A stretch of 64,000 bases of DNA from Fibrobacteria bacterium. Lineage in GTDB: Bacteria; Fibrobacterota; Fibrobacteria; UBA11236. Both the position numbers and the translations under genes were made by a program. The stretch lies in NCBI GenBank assembly GCA_017881725.1, contig JADGQO010000030.1, positions 1 through 64,000 of the forward strand, in the 5' to 3' direction. Under the pieces are notes generated by a model. The model had not been told where the DNA came from. It was given only the letters and a program-made list of their open reading frames with translations, and did not search any database. This document shows positions 16,000-25,606 of this stretch, piece by piece; the first letter of the stretch is position 1, and each line of letters opens with the position of its first letter.

Positions 16000-17592
16000 T
16001 CAAAAGCACGCCCAGCCCAGTTCGGCACCTGCCCTTAAGCCTCCCGAAAATTGGCTCCCAGAGGGCGTTCCGGAACTTCCTGAACCTGCGGTCGCGCTCC
16101 GGCCTCGCAACAATTGCACCCGAATGGGCAACGCCTGGGACAATTCCGTCCGCAACGTGACCGGTCCCCAACTGCGCGCCAGACGTAACTCCGGAGTTAC
16201 GATGTCCGCGGCCAATTCCGGAAAAGTCCGGTCGGATTCCTTTTCCTCATAGGCGATCAGAAAGGAAGTCGTCCTGCGGGTCAGGCGATACTCGGAACGT
16301 AAATCCAGGCGATGGTAGGCCAAGGCGATTTCCAAGCGCCAATTTTTTTGGAACCAGGCGGCCCAGGCTCCGGCGGACATGGATTGAACCTCCAGCATGC
16401 CGTCGAACAGCCAGGTCTCATCGTCGAAAAGCCCCAACAGGCTGCCCGCGTACGAATCGAGGACTCCGTTGCGATCCCAAAGATGTTTTCCATAGGCAAC
16501 GTCGGGACGATTGGCCCGCCACAGCGATTGCGCCGCGGCGAAATCGCCTCCGGCTTCCCACGCCTCGCGACCGGCCTGGGCGTCCAACCGGGCGGAATAG
16601 GCGGAATGGGTTCCGTCTTGATAGCTGAACAAATACAGGCCTTGAGGTTTTAAAGCGGTGCCGTGCAGGGCGTGATCGCCTTCCGAGGCGGATAAATCCA
16701 GGGTAACTTTACGGTTACCTGGGGCGCGTCCTCCAGAATACGTGACGCGCAATTCCTGCCGCCATGAGGAACCGCTGTCTCCCAGGGCGTATTCGGAACT
16801 TTGCAGGCGCGCGTAGTCCATTTTCCGGAGTTGTCCGGCCCACTCCGCGTCGATTCGCCCGCGTGAAAACCCCACCGCGAGGGATTGGGTGCGCGCGCGG
16901 GAAAGCATGGGCATGGACATTGCCTTATATTCCGTCAGTTGCAATTCGGCGGGAAAATCCGATCGGGACGTTTCCGTACTCCACATCCAGCGCAGCCCGC
17001 ATGGGAATGATCCGCGTAAACCCAGGTTGGCCGCGGAGTTTTCTCCGGTAACGGCGGTGCTACCCTGGACCACGCCGAAGGGGATCAGGTAGGGCGTCCA
17101 CACATAGGCGATGGACATGCGCCAGTCCCATTCCGACTTGTCTAAATCCAGAGACGCCGCGCTGTTGCCGATTTCCTCCTCAGTGCGGGATTTTATTACC
17201 TCGAACCGAAAATCGATGTTGGAGATAGGCGAAAGGCCGAATCGTAAGCCGCTTTGCGCCAAGTCCTGATCAAAATGGAATTCGCCTTGTTTATGGATTA
17301 AATCGTCACGCCCGGCGGAAACGACGGCGAAGCAGACGGGGAGGCCTGCGGGCTGGCCGGCGCTTCCGGAATCCCCGGAGGGGGAACCGGGAGAGGCCAT
17401 CGCCCCGGAGATGGCTTGCGGAGAAGTCAATGGAACAGGGGGGACCGGCAAGGTCGGGGACCAAATTTGTTCCCTGGGATTCCACCCAAACTCGGATTGG
17501 AAAATATCCGCCGACGGCGACGGTTGCGCGGCGATGAGGCCCGGCAAGCCCGCCAGGGTGGAAAGGGCAGAGGCCAACCACCTAAGGCTCAT
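16000..17592 (-). CDS. Predicted secreted outer-membrane protein of unknown function
   Basis: A 530-residue protein with a signal peptide (MSLRWLASALSTLAGLPGLIAAQ), a Pro/Ser/Gly-rich segment to about residue 85, then long alternating amphipathic strands ending in ELGWACF, a terminal aromatic as in beta-barrels. GAGGAG precedes the ATG. I recognise no family; a helix-hairpin-helix or sugar-binding function is not indicated. It carries two perfect GTAAC-N6-GTTAC dyads (16185, 16703) and a one-mismatch copy (17048). It is likely co-transcribed with nothing, since a terminator lies just upstream of its start. Confidence 0.6.
   Translation of the reverse strand: MSLRWLASALSTLAGLPGLIAAQPSPSADIFQSEFGWNPREQIWSPTLPVPPVPLTSPQAISGAMASPGSPSGDSGSAGQPAGLPVCFAVVSAGRDDLIHKQGEFHFDQDLAQSGLRFGLSPISNIDFRFEVIKSRTEEEIGNSAASLDLDKSEWDWRMSIAYVWTPYLIPFGVVQGSTAVTGENSAANLGLRGSFPCGLRWMWSTETSRSDFPAELQLTEYKAMSMPMLSRARTQSLAVGFSRGRIDAEWAGQLRKMDYARLQSSEYALGDSGSSWRQELRVTYSGGRAPGNRKVTLDLSASEGDHALHGTALKPQGLYLFSYQDGTHSAYSARLDAQAGREAWEAGGDFAAAQSLWRANRPDVAYGKHLWDRNGVLDSYAGSLLGLFDDETWLFDGMLEVQSMSAGAWAAWFQKNWRLEIALAYHRLDLRSEYRLTRRTTSFLIAYEEKESDRTFPELAADIVTPELRLARSWGPVTLRTELSQALPIRVQLLRGRSATAGSGSSGTPSGSQFSGGLRAGAELGWACF
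16185..16200. repeat. GTAAC-N6-GTTAC dyad (gene at 16000-17592)
   Basis: GTAAC-TCCGGA-GTTAC; the spacer is itself palindromic and the flanks extend the symmetry to CGTAAC/GTTACG. Confidence 0.9.
16703..16718. repeat. GTAAC-N6-GTTAC dyad (gene at 16000-17592)
   Basis: GTAAC-TTTACG-GTTAC, flanked by CCAGG and CCTGG so that the arms reach about nine bases. Confidence 0.9.
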
Positions 17593-17631
17593 AGGGATGG
17601 GTCTCCTCGCGAGTAATCACGGCGGTGAAAA

Positions 17632-17660
17632 TAAAAAAGGCCGCGCCTTGAGGTGCGGCC
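17632..17660 (-). terminator. Intrinsic terminator after the lipoprotein gene
   Basis: On the minus strand: GGCCGCACC, loop TCAA, GGCGCGGCC (one G-T pair), then TTTTTTA. It ends the 17685-19229 gene and insulates the next minus-strand gene. Confidence 0.8.
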
Positions 17661-17684
17661 GGAAAATGGTCCAGATATTCCGAC

Positions 17685-19229
17685 TCAGCGCCGGCCCAAC
17701 AGCGTCAATGCGAAGTGCGGGGACATTACGGACATTACGGATACTACGGACGTTCCGGAGCTTGCGGCCCGCTTGACCAACGGACCAGTTTCGGTCGATG
17801 ACCCCGAATCCATCCCCATTACCCGTTTGGCGGCGGTGGGTTTTTTTTCCATCGATTTTTGCAGCAAGCTCCACACGGCGTCTTCCGTGGCCCCGGGCAG
17901 GAAGCCTTGGAAGGTCGGATCCTGGAGGTGCAAAATGGAGCGGATCTCCGTGATGACTTCTGCAGGGGGAAGTCCCAGGGAGTCTGCGCGTTTGCCGATA
18001 TCGATCAAGTCCTTGATGTTCCCGGTAACCTTGCCGTTACGGTCGGTGAAATACAGGACCGGCTTGGCGTCGCTCCAATCGTTCGCGTTGTAGAATCCGT
18101 AGTACGGGAGCATTTTCTTGTAGTCCTGGACGCGGAAATAGGCAGAAAAGTCGATGCTTACCGTGGTATCCAGGCCGGGCACGGCCAATTGATAGGGGTG
18201 GTTCATGTATTTAATGCCGCTATCGATGACGGTGATGGCTTGGTCCAGTTCGGCGGACTCGATGCATTGGGTCATTTCCCTCGGCGCGCACAAGTGAAGA
18301 AGTTCGGCCGGATTGGATCGGACTTTCAGCGAGCCTACGGATTCCTTAAGGATTCCCAAGGCGGAATTAATCTCATCGTCCACGCCGGCCAGTTTTGTCT
18401 GCCAAGCGGGTTTCACGGCCAGGAACGGCGAACCGGGACCCAATAAGGTGGTCAATTGGTTGAAGGCCGCGCGTTGATCCGCCGTCAGCTGGGAAAAATC
18501 GTGGATGGTTCCGACGTCCTGCAGGGATTGCAAATAGTCGTAAGATCCGTTGGCGTCGAGGTCGTAATCATAGGCCAGCCAGAGGGTGAGCAATCCATGG
18601 ATCGCGTGCACGCCGGCGAGGAGAACGCCCGCTTCCGCGTGATCCAATTCCCGCGGCTTATCCTCGATGGTGAGGGTCATGGAAAACGCGGGGTCGTTAT
18701 AGGCTACTTGCAAATGGGTGATGGCATCCTCCAAAGCGGGGAGCAAGGTGTCGGCGATGGCGTCCTGGATGGCATGGAATTCCGGGAACTGCGCGGCGGC
18801 GGCGACTTTTTGGAGTACGGCCAGTCGCATGGCGGGAGCCGTATTGGTGACGCGCGTATCGAAAGGCGATTTGGCGTCCAGGGATTGGTTGATGACCGAG
18901 CTCAAGCGGTTGCTTTGCGCGGCCAGCATGACGCCGGTCAAGGCCATACCCAATTGGGCTTTTCCGTTGCCGGGATTCACCCGGACGGTGGCGGCGAATT
19001 CCTCACGGGAATTCCGCAGTTGGGTTAAATCTTCTTTTCCGTACTGATATTGGCTCAAGTTGCTCATTCGCGCCACGGCGCCGTTCAGATCGGACGCGGC
19101 CAGGGCTGCGGTGGAGTCGGAAGTTTTCTTTTCCTGCGTGGAAGGCCCCTCGTTGGACGTGTTGCACGCAGAGAGACAGGCCAATATGGCGGTCAATCCG
19201 GAGAATAGTTTCAGGGAATTCATGCGCAT
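17685..19229 (-). CDS. Lipoprotein of unknown function
   Basis: A 514-residue product whose signal peptide ends in LSAC, a lipobox, so it should be lipidated and anchored in the envelope. AGGAG with five-base spacing supports the ATG at 19229. The body is helical and rich in Leu, Asp and Ala, with no recognisable domain; the run SYDYLQSLQDVGTIHDFSQLTADQRAAF is typical of its texture. It is followed by a terminator and has a perfect GTAAC-N6-GTTAC dyad at 18025. It sits divergent to putA. Fibrobacterota-type surface lipoprotein is possible but unproven. Confidence 0.65.
   Translation of the reverse strand: MRMNSLKLFSGLTAILACLSACNTSNEGPSTQEKKTSDSTAALAASDLNGAVARMSNLSQYQYGKEDLTQLRNSREEFAATVRVNPGNGKAQLGMALTGVMLAAQSNRLSSVINQSLDAKSPFDTRVTNTAPAMRLAVLQKVAAAAQFPEFHAIQDAIADTLLPALEDAITHLQVAYNDPAFSMTLTIEDKPRELDHAEAGVLLAGVHAIHGLLTLWLAYDYDLDANGSYDYLQSLQDVGTIHDFSQLTADQRAAFNQLTTLLGPGSPFLAVKPAWQTKLAGVDDEINSALGILKESVGSLKVRSNPAELLHLCAPREMTQCIESAELDQAITVIDSGIKYMNHPYQLAVPGLDTTVSIDFSAYFRVQDYKKMLPYYGFYNANDWSDAKPVLYFTDRNGKVTGNIKDLIDIGKRADSLGLPPAEVITEIRSILHLQDPTFQGFLPGATEDAVWSLLQKSMEKKPTAAKRVMGMDSGSSTETGPLVKRAASSGTSVVSVMSVMSPHFALTLLGRR
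18025..18040. repeat. GTAAC-N6-GTTAC dyad (lipoprotein gene)
   Basis: GTAAC-CTTGCC-GTTAC. Confidence 0.9.
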
Positions 19230-19340
19230 AGACGCTCCTTTGCGAGGAAATTGTACTCTAATACCAGGGCAATGTTCGCATTGACGATATCCATTGGACG
19301 CATAAAGCCCCGATTTCCGCTACCCCACTTACGCTTCCCG

Positions 19341-19370
19341 CTGACAAAGCCGATATTTCTTTGGTATAAC
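19341..19370 (+). promoter_or_regulatory. Predicted promoter for putA
   Basis: CTGACA (19341-19346), an 18-base spacer and TATAAC (19365-19370). Transcription would begin about 20 bases before the putA ATG at 19397. Confidence 0.55.
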
Positions 19371-19396
19371 TGAGAAAACAGGGGAAAACGACGGTT

Positions 19397-22300
19397 ATGG
19401 ATAATCAAAGTAATTCCCAATCTACGGAATTCGAATCCGCTTCGCCCATGAATTCTGCGGTCTTGGCTTTGGGGTTGGACCTATGGAAGGAAATGCGTGG
19501 AGAAATCCCCGGCATTTTCAACAAGGATTTCTGGCAGGGAAAAATACTGGAATGGGCGATGAAGGATCCGTCCTTCCGCGTCGATTTGTTCCGCCTGGTG
19601 GATGTGCTTCCCGTGCTCAAGACCCGCAAACAGGTCTGGACGCACATGCGCGACTATTTGCTTCGCGATGGCCGGCCTTTGCCGACCGTTCTGGGAGCCG
19701 CTCTCAAGGCGGCTTCAGGCGGGCTCACCGGTGTCGTCGCGGTAGAGGTCATCAAACGCAACGTGGTCAAGATGGCCGAAAATTTCATCCTGGGCCATGA
19801 TGCCGCCGAAGCCGTCCCGATCCTCCGCAAATTGCACGGGCAGGGCATCGGATTTACAGCGGATTTGCTGGGTGAAGCGACCTTGACCGAGGGAGAGGCG
19901 GTAATTTACGCCAATCGTTACCGCGATCTCATCGAAACCCTGGCGGACGAGACCTCGCATTGGGCAAAGGACGAAGTGTTGGGATTCAATCATGCCGGGG
20001 CAATCCCATATGCCAACGTATCCATTAAACTCTCTGCGTTAGAAGGCCGCCTGGATCCGGTCAATTCCGCCGGTTGCGTCGCGCGGCTTAAGGAACGGGT
20101 GCTGCCCTTGTTCCTGTTGGCCAAACGCAAAAATGTTTTTCTCAACGTCGATCTCGAAAATTGGCAAATGCACGGGATCACCTACGATCTATTCGAGGAG
20201 TTGCTGGCGCACCCCGAGCTGCGCGCTTGGCCCCATCTCGGCATCGTGGTACAAGCCTACCTGCATTCGGCGCCCAGGGATTTGGATCGTTTGCTCGCCT
20301 TGGCCAAAGGGCGCGGGACTCCGCTCACGGTGCGCTTGGTCAAAGGCGCCTATTGGGATTACGAGGTGGCCATGTCCCGGCAATGGGGCTTGCCTTGTCC
20401 GGTGCTGACGCGCAAATCGGAAACTGACGCGCAGTATGAATCGTTGACGCGAGTCCTGCTTGCCAACCACGCGCACCTGGCTCCGGCCTTCGGCAGCCAC
20501 AATTTACGATCGTTGGTGCATGCATTGGTGGCAGCGGATGATTTGAAGGTTCCGCGCAACGCCTTCGAAGTGCAAATGCTTTACGGAATGGCCGAGCCGG
20601 AACGCAAGGTGCTTCGGAGCCGCGGCCATCGCGTGCGCGTCTATGCGCCCGTGGGAGCGCTTTTGCCGGGCATGGCCTATCTGGTGCGTCGCCTGTTGGA
20701 AAACACTTCCAATTCCGGGTTCCTGCGGCAAAGCCATCATGAAGGTGAGGATATGGCGGCATTGTTGGCGGAACCAAGCCAGAGGCGCGGAAACCCGGAT
20801 CCGCATCCTGAGGCAACGGGCGTTTCCGGAGACGCCCAGGTAACCGATATGTTACCTGGGGATTTATCCACGCCTTTCCGCAACTGCCCGCGGACGGATT
20901 TCGCCATCGGGGAAAACCGCGTGGCCTACGGGCGGGAGTTGGACGGTTGGAAATCCCGTTTTCCGATCTCCGTTCCCATTGTCTTGGATGGCCGAGAGAA
21001 AAGCGGGGAGAATCAATCGCGCAGCGGAGAAGATCAACCGCGAAACCGCTTGGCGACCGATTCCCCCAACGACTTGACCCAACGCGTTTCCATCCAGGAG
21101 CTGGCATCCGTGGAGCAAGCCGGCGAAGCGGTGGAAATCGCCTTCGGTGCATATCCGGATTGGCGCGACAAGTCCTTGCGGGATCGTGCCCTGCTTGCCG
21201 AAAAACTGGCCGACATCTTGACGGCAGACAGACTGAAGTTGGCCGCCCTGCAAACCCATGAGGCCGCGAAACCCTGGCTAGAAGCCGATCTCGACGTGGC
21301 CGAGGCGATTGATTTTTGTCGATATTATGCCCGCCAGGCGTTGACCGAGTTGTCGCCCCACGCGCAAGGATCGGTACCGGGAGAATTAAACACTTTGGCC
21401 TTCTGTGGCCGTGGCCCGGTCGTCGTGATCGCGCCTTGGAATTTCCCCCTGGCCATCCTTTGCGGCATGTCCGTGGCGGCGCTGACCGCGGGTAACACCG
21501 TCATTCTCAAGCCCGCCGAACAAAGCGCCGCGATGGCGTACCGATTGTTTGCAGCCATGATGAAAGCCGGTTACCCCTCGGGAGCGGTTCAATTCCTTCC
21601 CGGTCTCGGCGAAGTTGCGGGGGCGGCCTTGGTGGCCCACCCCAAGGTCGCGGGTATCGCATTCACGGGAAGCCTGGCCGTGGGACAAGCCATCCTGCGC
21701 GAGGCCTCGGTCTTACGACCGGGACAGCCGGCGCTCAAGCGCGTGGTTTGCGAAATGGGCGGCAAGAACGCGATCATAGTTGACGACGACGCCGATGCCG
21801 ACGAAGCGGTAACCGGCGTGTTACGCAGTGCTTTCGGTTTCGCGGGCCAAAAATGTTCGGCCTGTTCGCGTGTCATCGTGGTGGGCGACATTTATCCGGC
21901 TTTCACCGCGCGTCTGGCCGAGGCCGCCAAGACCTGGACACTCGCATCGGCCGTGGATCCGGGCTGCGATATCCCTCCCGTCATCGACGCAGATTCGCGC
22001 GCGCGCCTGGAAAAGCGCATCGACGCCCCCGCACCCGGCGCCAAGCTCATCTTTCGCGGCCAAACTCCCGCAGGCGGTCATTTCGTCGCGCCGGCGATTT
22101 TCGAAGTCTCGGGCGCCGCGCATCCCTTGATGCAGGAAGAATTATTCGGACCCGTGTTGGCCGTCATGCGCACCTCGGATTTCGACGAGGCCCTGGCCAT
22201 CGCCGCGGCGACGCCCTTCGCGTTGACCGGAGCGGTTTACACACGGAGTCCCAGCCATATCGAACAGGCGCGCCGGGAATTCCGCGTGGGTAACCTGTAT

Positions 22301-22474
22301 ATCAACCGCGGTTCCACCGGTGCTCTGGTCGAAAGGCAGCCCTTCGGCGGGTTTGGCCACAGCGGTTTGGGAACCAAAGCGGGCGGCCCCGGCTATTTGC
22401 TGAATTTCGTGGATCCGTATTGTGTCACGGAAAACTCCATGCGCCATGGATTCACTCCGGAAATCCAAACTTAA
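19397..22474 (+). CDS. putA: Bifunctional proline dehydrogenase / delta-1-pyrroline-5-carboxylate dehydrogenase
   Basis: Oxidises proline to glutamate in two steps. The 1025-residue chain has an FAD-binding PRODH barrel (about 120-460; NVDLENWQMHGIT, RLVKGAYWDYEVA) and an NAD-dependent aldehyde dehydrogenase (about 565-1010) with CEMGGKNA and the catalytic Cys in FAGQKCSACSR. No DNA-binding N-terminal domain is present, so it is not a PutA autorepressor. Between the domains, residues about 465-560 are a variable linker with a repeated GENQ/GEDQ motif and a perfect GTAAC-N6-GTTAC dyad with 10-base arms (20835-20860). A second dyad lies at 21809. Confidence 0.95.
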   Translation: MDNQSNSQSTEFESASPMNSAVLALGLDLWKEMRGEIPGIFNKDFWQGKILEWAMKDPSFRVDLFRLVDVLPVLKTRKQVWTHMRDYLLRDGRPLPTVLGAALKAASGGLTGVVAVEVIKRNVVKMAENFILGHDAAEAVPILRKLHGQGIGFTADLLGEATLTEGEAVIYANRYRDLIETLADETSHWAKDEVLGFNHAGAIPYANVSIKLSALEGRLDPVNSAGCVARLKERVLPLFLLAKRKNVFLNVDLENWQMHGITYDLFEELLAHPELRAWPHLGIVVQAYLHSAPRDLDRLLALAKGRGTPLTVRLVKGAYWDYEVAMSRQWGLPCPVLTRKSETDAQYESLTRVLLANHAHLAPAFGSHNLRSLVHALVAADDLKVPRNAFEVQMLYGMAEPERKVLRSRGHRVRVYAPVGALLPGMAYLVRRLLENTSNSGFLRQSHHEGEDMAALLAEPSQRRGNPDPHPEATGVSGDAQVTDMLPGDLSTPFRNCPRTDFAIGENRVAYGRELDGWKSRFPISVPIVLDGREKSGENQSRSGEDQPRNRLATDSPNDLTQRVSIQELASVEQAGEAVEIAFGAYPDWRDKSLRDRALLAEKLADILTADRLKLAALQTHEAAKPWLEADLDVAEAIDFCRYYARQALTELSPHAQGSVPGELNTLAFCGRGPVVVIAPWNFPLAILCGMSVAALTAGNTVILKPAEQSAAMAYRLFAAMMKAGYPSGAVQFLPGLGEVAGAALVAHPKVAGIAFTGSLAVGQAILREASVLRPGQPALKRVVCEMGGKNAIIVDDDADADEAVTGVLRSAFGFAGQKCSACSRVIVVGDIYPAFTARLAEAAKTWTLASAVDPGCDIPPVIDADSRARLEKRIDAPAPGAKLIFRGQTPAGGHFVAPAIFEVSGAAHPLMQEELFGPVLAVMRTSDFDEALAIAAATPFALTGAVYTRSPSHIEQARREFRVGNLYINRGSTGALVERQPFGGFGHSGLGTKAGGPGYLLNFVDPYCVTENSMRHGFTPEIQT
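20835..20860. repeat. GTAAC-N6-GTTAC dyad with 10-base arms (putA linker)
   Basis: CCCAGGTAAC-CGATAT-GTTACCTGGG, in the region coding for the linker between the two enzyme domains. Confidence 0.95.
21809..21824. repeat. GTAAC-N6-GTTAC dyad (putA)
   Basis: GTAAC-CGGCGT-GTTAC, in the dehydrogenase domain. Confidence 0.9.
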
Positions 22475-22551
22475 CGCCTACGCTCCTCCCAATTTCTTGG
22501 TGACTCATCACCGGACGTTACCGAGAGCGTTCCCGTGGCGTCTAAAGCACC

Positions 22552-22914
22552 ATGCAGGACGCATTTTTGAATTTGGGTTTCGGTTTAGCCTGTGCCAGCG
22601 TGGCAATCCTTTTGTTGCTCACGCTTTGGCTGTACCGATCCAGGAAGTCGATGGCCAACCCCGGGTCCTTTCACCGCGAATTGGATCCCCTTTTTGCCGA
22701 TACCAAACGCGCCTTGCGCGTCTTGTCGATGTCGGCCCGACAAGGTGGCGTGGCTTTAATGCATGAAAACCAGGAGGAAGTCGGGCGCCTTTTAATTGAA
22801 ATCCAAAGCCGTTTGCGAATGTTGGATGAAGGCGTGCGCAGAAAATATGAGCCAAAGGCCCTGGGAATCCTGACCCAGGCGGCCAAAGCCGGCATTACCC
22901 TCCCGCCTCCATAA
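22552..22914 (+). CDS. Small single-pass membrane protein of unknown function
   Basis: A 120-residue protein with one N-terminal transmembrane helix (LGFGLACASVAILLLLTLWLY) followed by a short basic stretch and a helical cytoplasmic tail. No motif is recognised. It lies between putA and bioB with 43 bases before the bioB start, so it could be in either transcript. The frame is intact and codon use is like the neighbours, but the evidence for function is nil. Confidence 0.5.
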   Translation: MQDAFLNLGFGLACASVAILLLLTLWLYRSRKSMANPGSFHRELDPLFADTKRALRVLSMSARQGGVALMHENQEEVGRLLIEIQSRLRMLDEGVRRKYEPKALGILTQAAKAGITLPPP

Positions 22915-22966
22915 AGAGAAACCGGTTATTTCCTATATTGGGGTCTTTTCCGGAGGCATGCCCAAA

Positions 22967-24046
22967 ATGGATCAAACCCTGTCCGCGAACCCGACCCACC
23001 GTGCTTTGGAACTGGCGGAAAAAAGTCTGTCTGGAGAAGAATTAAGCCGTGCCGACGCGGCGGATATCCTGGCTTGGCCGGACGAACATATTCTCACTTT
23101 GATGCAAGCCGCGTTCAAGGTGCGCCACCATTATTTCGGCAAGCGCGTGCGCTTGAATTACCTAGTCAATATCCAAAGCGGTATTTGCGCCGAGGATTGC
23201 GGTTATTGCTCGCAGTCCAGCGTCTCCGACGTGCCCGTCGAGAAATACAAGTTGATGACGCCGGAGGAAGTTGAAAACGCCGCTGAAAAGGCCGTGGCCA
23301 ACAAGGCAGCGCGTCTTTGCATGGTCGCTTCCATGCGCGGGCCCTCCGACAAGGACGTGGGCGCGGTGGCCGAGGCCGTGCGCCGCGTGAAGGACAGGTT
23401 CCCGGAATTGGAATTGTGCGCTTGCCTGGGCATGCTTAAGGACGGGCAAGCCGCAACATTGAACGAGGCGGGCGTGGATGCATACAACCATAATTTGAAT
23501 ACAAGCGAACGCCATTACGGCGAAGTTTGCTCCACCCACGGTTTTTCCGATCGTCTCGACACCGTGCGTAAGGTGCGCGAAGCCGGTTTATCTTCATGCA
23601 GCGGAGCGCTGTTCGGCATGGGGGAGACGCGCGAGGACATCGTTGACGTAGCCTTCCGGTTACGGGAGCTTGGCGTTGATTCCATTCCCGTTAACTTTCT
23701 TATTCCCTTCAAGGGCACGCCCCTGGGCGACAAGGAGGAGTTGACTCCCGTTTATTGCCTCAAAATCCTGGCCCTCTTCCGCCTGGCCAATCCAGCCGCG
23801 GAATTGCGCATCGCCGGCGGCCGCGAATTGCATTTGCGCAGCCTCCAACCGCTGGGTCTGTATGCGGCCAATTCCATTTTCGTGGGCGACTACCTGACCA
23901 GCGAGGGCCAACCCGGGCTCCAGGATCGCGAAATGATCCGCGACATGGGTTTCGAAATCGTCGGCGATGATCAATCCGAGCCCGCCTCGGTTCCTTTGGC
24001 CGATCGCGTCAGCTTATCCACGCGTGAGGTCCGCGCGGCCAAATAG
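22967..24046 (+). CDS. bioB: Biotin synthase
   Basis: A radical-SAM enzyme that inserts sulfur into dethiobiotin. The 359-residue product has the CxxxCxxC cluster motif in SGICAEDCGYCSQSS, and later family blocks AACLGML-like CACLGMLKDGQA, YNHNLNTSERHY and the YAANSIFVGDYLTSEGQP end. GGAGG at 22952-22956 abuts an ATG at 22958, so the in-frame ATG at 22967 (ten-base spacing) is preferred. No other biotin gene is nearby. Start 22958 cannot be excluded; it would add three residues. Confidence 0.95.
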   Translation: MDQTLSANPTHRALELAEKSLSGEELSRADAADILAWPDEHILTLMQAAFKVRHHYFGKRVRLNYLVNIQSGICAEDCGYCSQSSVSDVPVEKYKLMTPEEVENAAEKAVANKAARLCMVASMRGPSDKDVGAVAEAVRRVKDRFPELELCACLGMLKDGQAATLNEAGVDAYNHNLNTSERHYGEVCSTHGFSDRLDTVRKVREAGLSSCSGALFGMGETREDIVDVAFRLRELGVDSIPVNFLIPFKGTPLGDKEELTPVYCLKILALFRLANPAAELRIAGGRELHLRSLQPLGLYAANSIFVGDYLTSEGQPGLQDREMIRDMGFEIVGDDQSEPASVPLADRVSLSTREVRAAK

Positions 24047-24078
24047 GAATTATTTCCCCGGGTGCGAATACGAATACC

Positions 24079-24744
24079 ATGATTGTCTTAGTCGATTATA
24101 AAGCCGGCAACCTCACTTCGGTGCAGTTGGCTCTGGCCGAAATCGGGCGGGAGTCGGTGATTTCCGATCGGGCGGACGTGATCGCCAAAGCCGAACGATT
24201 GATTTTCCCGGGAGTCGGCGCGGCAGGATCCGCGATGGAAGAACTGCACAAGTTGAAACTTGCTCCCGTCCTCAGGGAATATATCGCCACGGGAAAACCC
24301 TTTCTGGGCATTTGCGTCGGCTGCCAAATCATCATGGACTGGAGCCTGGAAGACGGGAAGACCCAATGTCTGGGACTCTTGCCCGGCGGCACCAATATTT
24401 TCCAGCCCAGCCTGGACGCCAAAGTCCCGCATATGGGTTGGAACCAAGTCCATTTCCAGGCGGCCCATCCGCTGTTCACGGGAATTCCCAGCGGCAGCGA
24501 GTTCTATTACGTGCACAGTTATTATCCAACCCCCGCGCGTCCGGAAGACGTGCTCGCGGAAACGGAATATGCCGGAACGGATTTTGCCGCCATCATCGGC
24601 CGGGGCAATGTTGCGGCCTGCCAATTCCACGTCGAGAAAAGCGGCCGCATGGGCCTGCAATTGCTGAGGAATTTTTGTGGCTGGGACGGACGTTTCGATA
24701 GGGATCAAAGGGCGACGGATTCCACCCGGAAGGCGCGATGCTGA
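24079..24744 (+). CDS. hisH: Imidazole glycerol phosphate synthase, glutaminase subunit
   Basis: HisH releases ammonia from glutamine and channels it to HisF, in histidine synthesis. The 221-residue product starts [19 protein letters not shown] and has the catalytic Cys in LGICVGCQ (LGICLGMQ is usual), and His and Glu in FHVEKSG, where the family normally has FHPEKSG. The substitutions leave the triad intact. It overlaps hisF by seven bases. The usual his genes are absent here, so this pair may serve a dedicated pathway or may just be separated from the operon. Confidence 0.92.
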   Translation: MIVLVDYKAGNLTSVQLALAEIGRESVISDRADVIAKAERLIFPGVGAAGSAMEELHKLKLAPVLREYIATGKPFLGICVGCQIIMDWSLEDGKTQCLGLLPGGTNIFQPSLDAKVPHMGWNQVHFQAAHPLFTGIPSGSEFYYVHSYYPTPARPEDVLAETEYAGTDFAAIIGRGNVAACQFHVEKSGRMGLQLLRNFCGWDGRFDRDQRATDSTRKARC

Positions 24745-25514
24745 CCAAACGCGTCATCGTCTGCCTGGACGTGCGTAACGGCAAGGTTACCAAGGGCGTC
24801 AAGTTCAAGGAGAACGTGGATCTGGGCGATCCCGTGGAAATGGGCCGCCGTTATTATGAAGATGGCGTGGACGAATTGGTGTTTTACGACATCATGGCCT
24901 CCGCCGAGAAACGCCCCATCGATATCGAAATGGTCAAAGCCGTGGCCCGCAAGGTGTTCATTCCCTTCTCCGTGGGCGGCGGCATCCGCAACCTGGAAGA
25001 CATGCGGGCAGTTTTGCTGGCCGGAGCGGAAAAAGTCAGCCTCAATTCCCTGGCCGTGCAGCACCCGGAAATCATCGGCCACGGGGCGCGTGCGTTCGGC
25101 AAGCAATGCATCGTCTTGGGCATGGACGTCAAAAAAACCGGACTACCGGGATTGCCTTCCGGCTACGAAGTGTTCGTGCAGGGCGGTCGCAAGGCAATGG
25201 GCATAGACGCCGTGGAATGGGCCCGCAAGGCGGCCTCCCTCGGTGTGGGCGAAATCTGCCTCAACTCTATCGACGCGGACGGCACCAAGGACGGATACGA
25301 ATTGCATTTGACGCGCCTCATCGCCGAGGCCGTGGACATCCCCGTCATCGCTTCCGGCGGAGCCGGAAAACCGTCCCACCTGGTCGATGTGTTCCAAAAG
25401 GCCAAGGCCGACGCCGGCCTCATCGCCTCCATGGTGCATTACGGAACCTACTCCATTTCGGCCATCAAGGCCGAGATCTCCGCCGCAGGCCTTCCCGTGC
25501 GCGTCGCGACGTAA
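24738..25514 (+). CDS. hisF: Imidazole glycerol phosphate synthase, cyclase subunit
   Basis: A 258-residue TIM barrel that makes IGP and AICAR from PRFAR and ammonia. It starts [21 protein letters not shown] with the first catalytic Asp, and has the second in GMDVKKTG; phosphate-binding loops [11 protein letters not shown] and [10 protein letters not shown] are present. The sequence [16 protein letters not shown] differs from the common FLDITAS type. The RNGKVT part is encoded by a perfect GTAAC-N6-GTTAC dyad (24775). It overlaps hisH and forms the normal heterodimer. Confidence 0.93.
   Translation: MLTKRVIVCLDVRNGKVTKGVKFKENVDLGDPVEMGRRYYEDGVDELVFYDIMASAEKRPIDIEMVKAVARKVFIPFSVGGGIRNLEDMRAVLLAGAEKVSLNSLAVQHPEIIGHGARAFGKQCIVLGMDVKKTGLPGLPSGYEVFVQGGRKAMGIDAVEWARKAASLGVGEICLNSIDADGTKDGYELHLTRLIAEAVDIPVIASGGAGKPSHLVDVFQKAKADAGLIASMVHYGTYSISAIKAEISAAGLPVRVAT
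24775..24790. repeat. GTAAC-N6-GTTAC dyad (hisF)
   Basis: GTAAC-GGCAAG-GTTAC. Confidence 0.9.
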
Positions 25515-25606
25515 GACGCGCGCGCTGCAGCGTAAGTCGTGCGGGCCGGCACATAATATTCCACGACATTCGCTTAGCTTTGTTCCGACGTCGGGAATGA
25601 ACTTGA

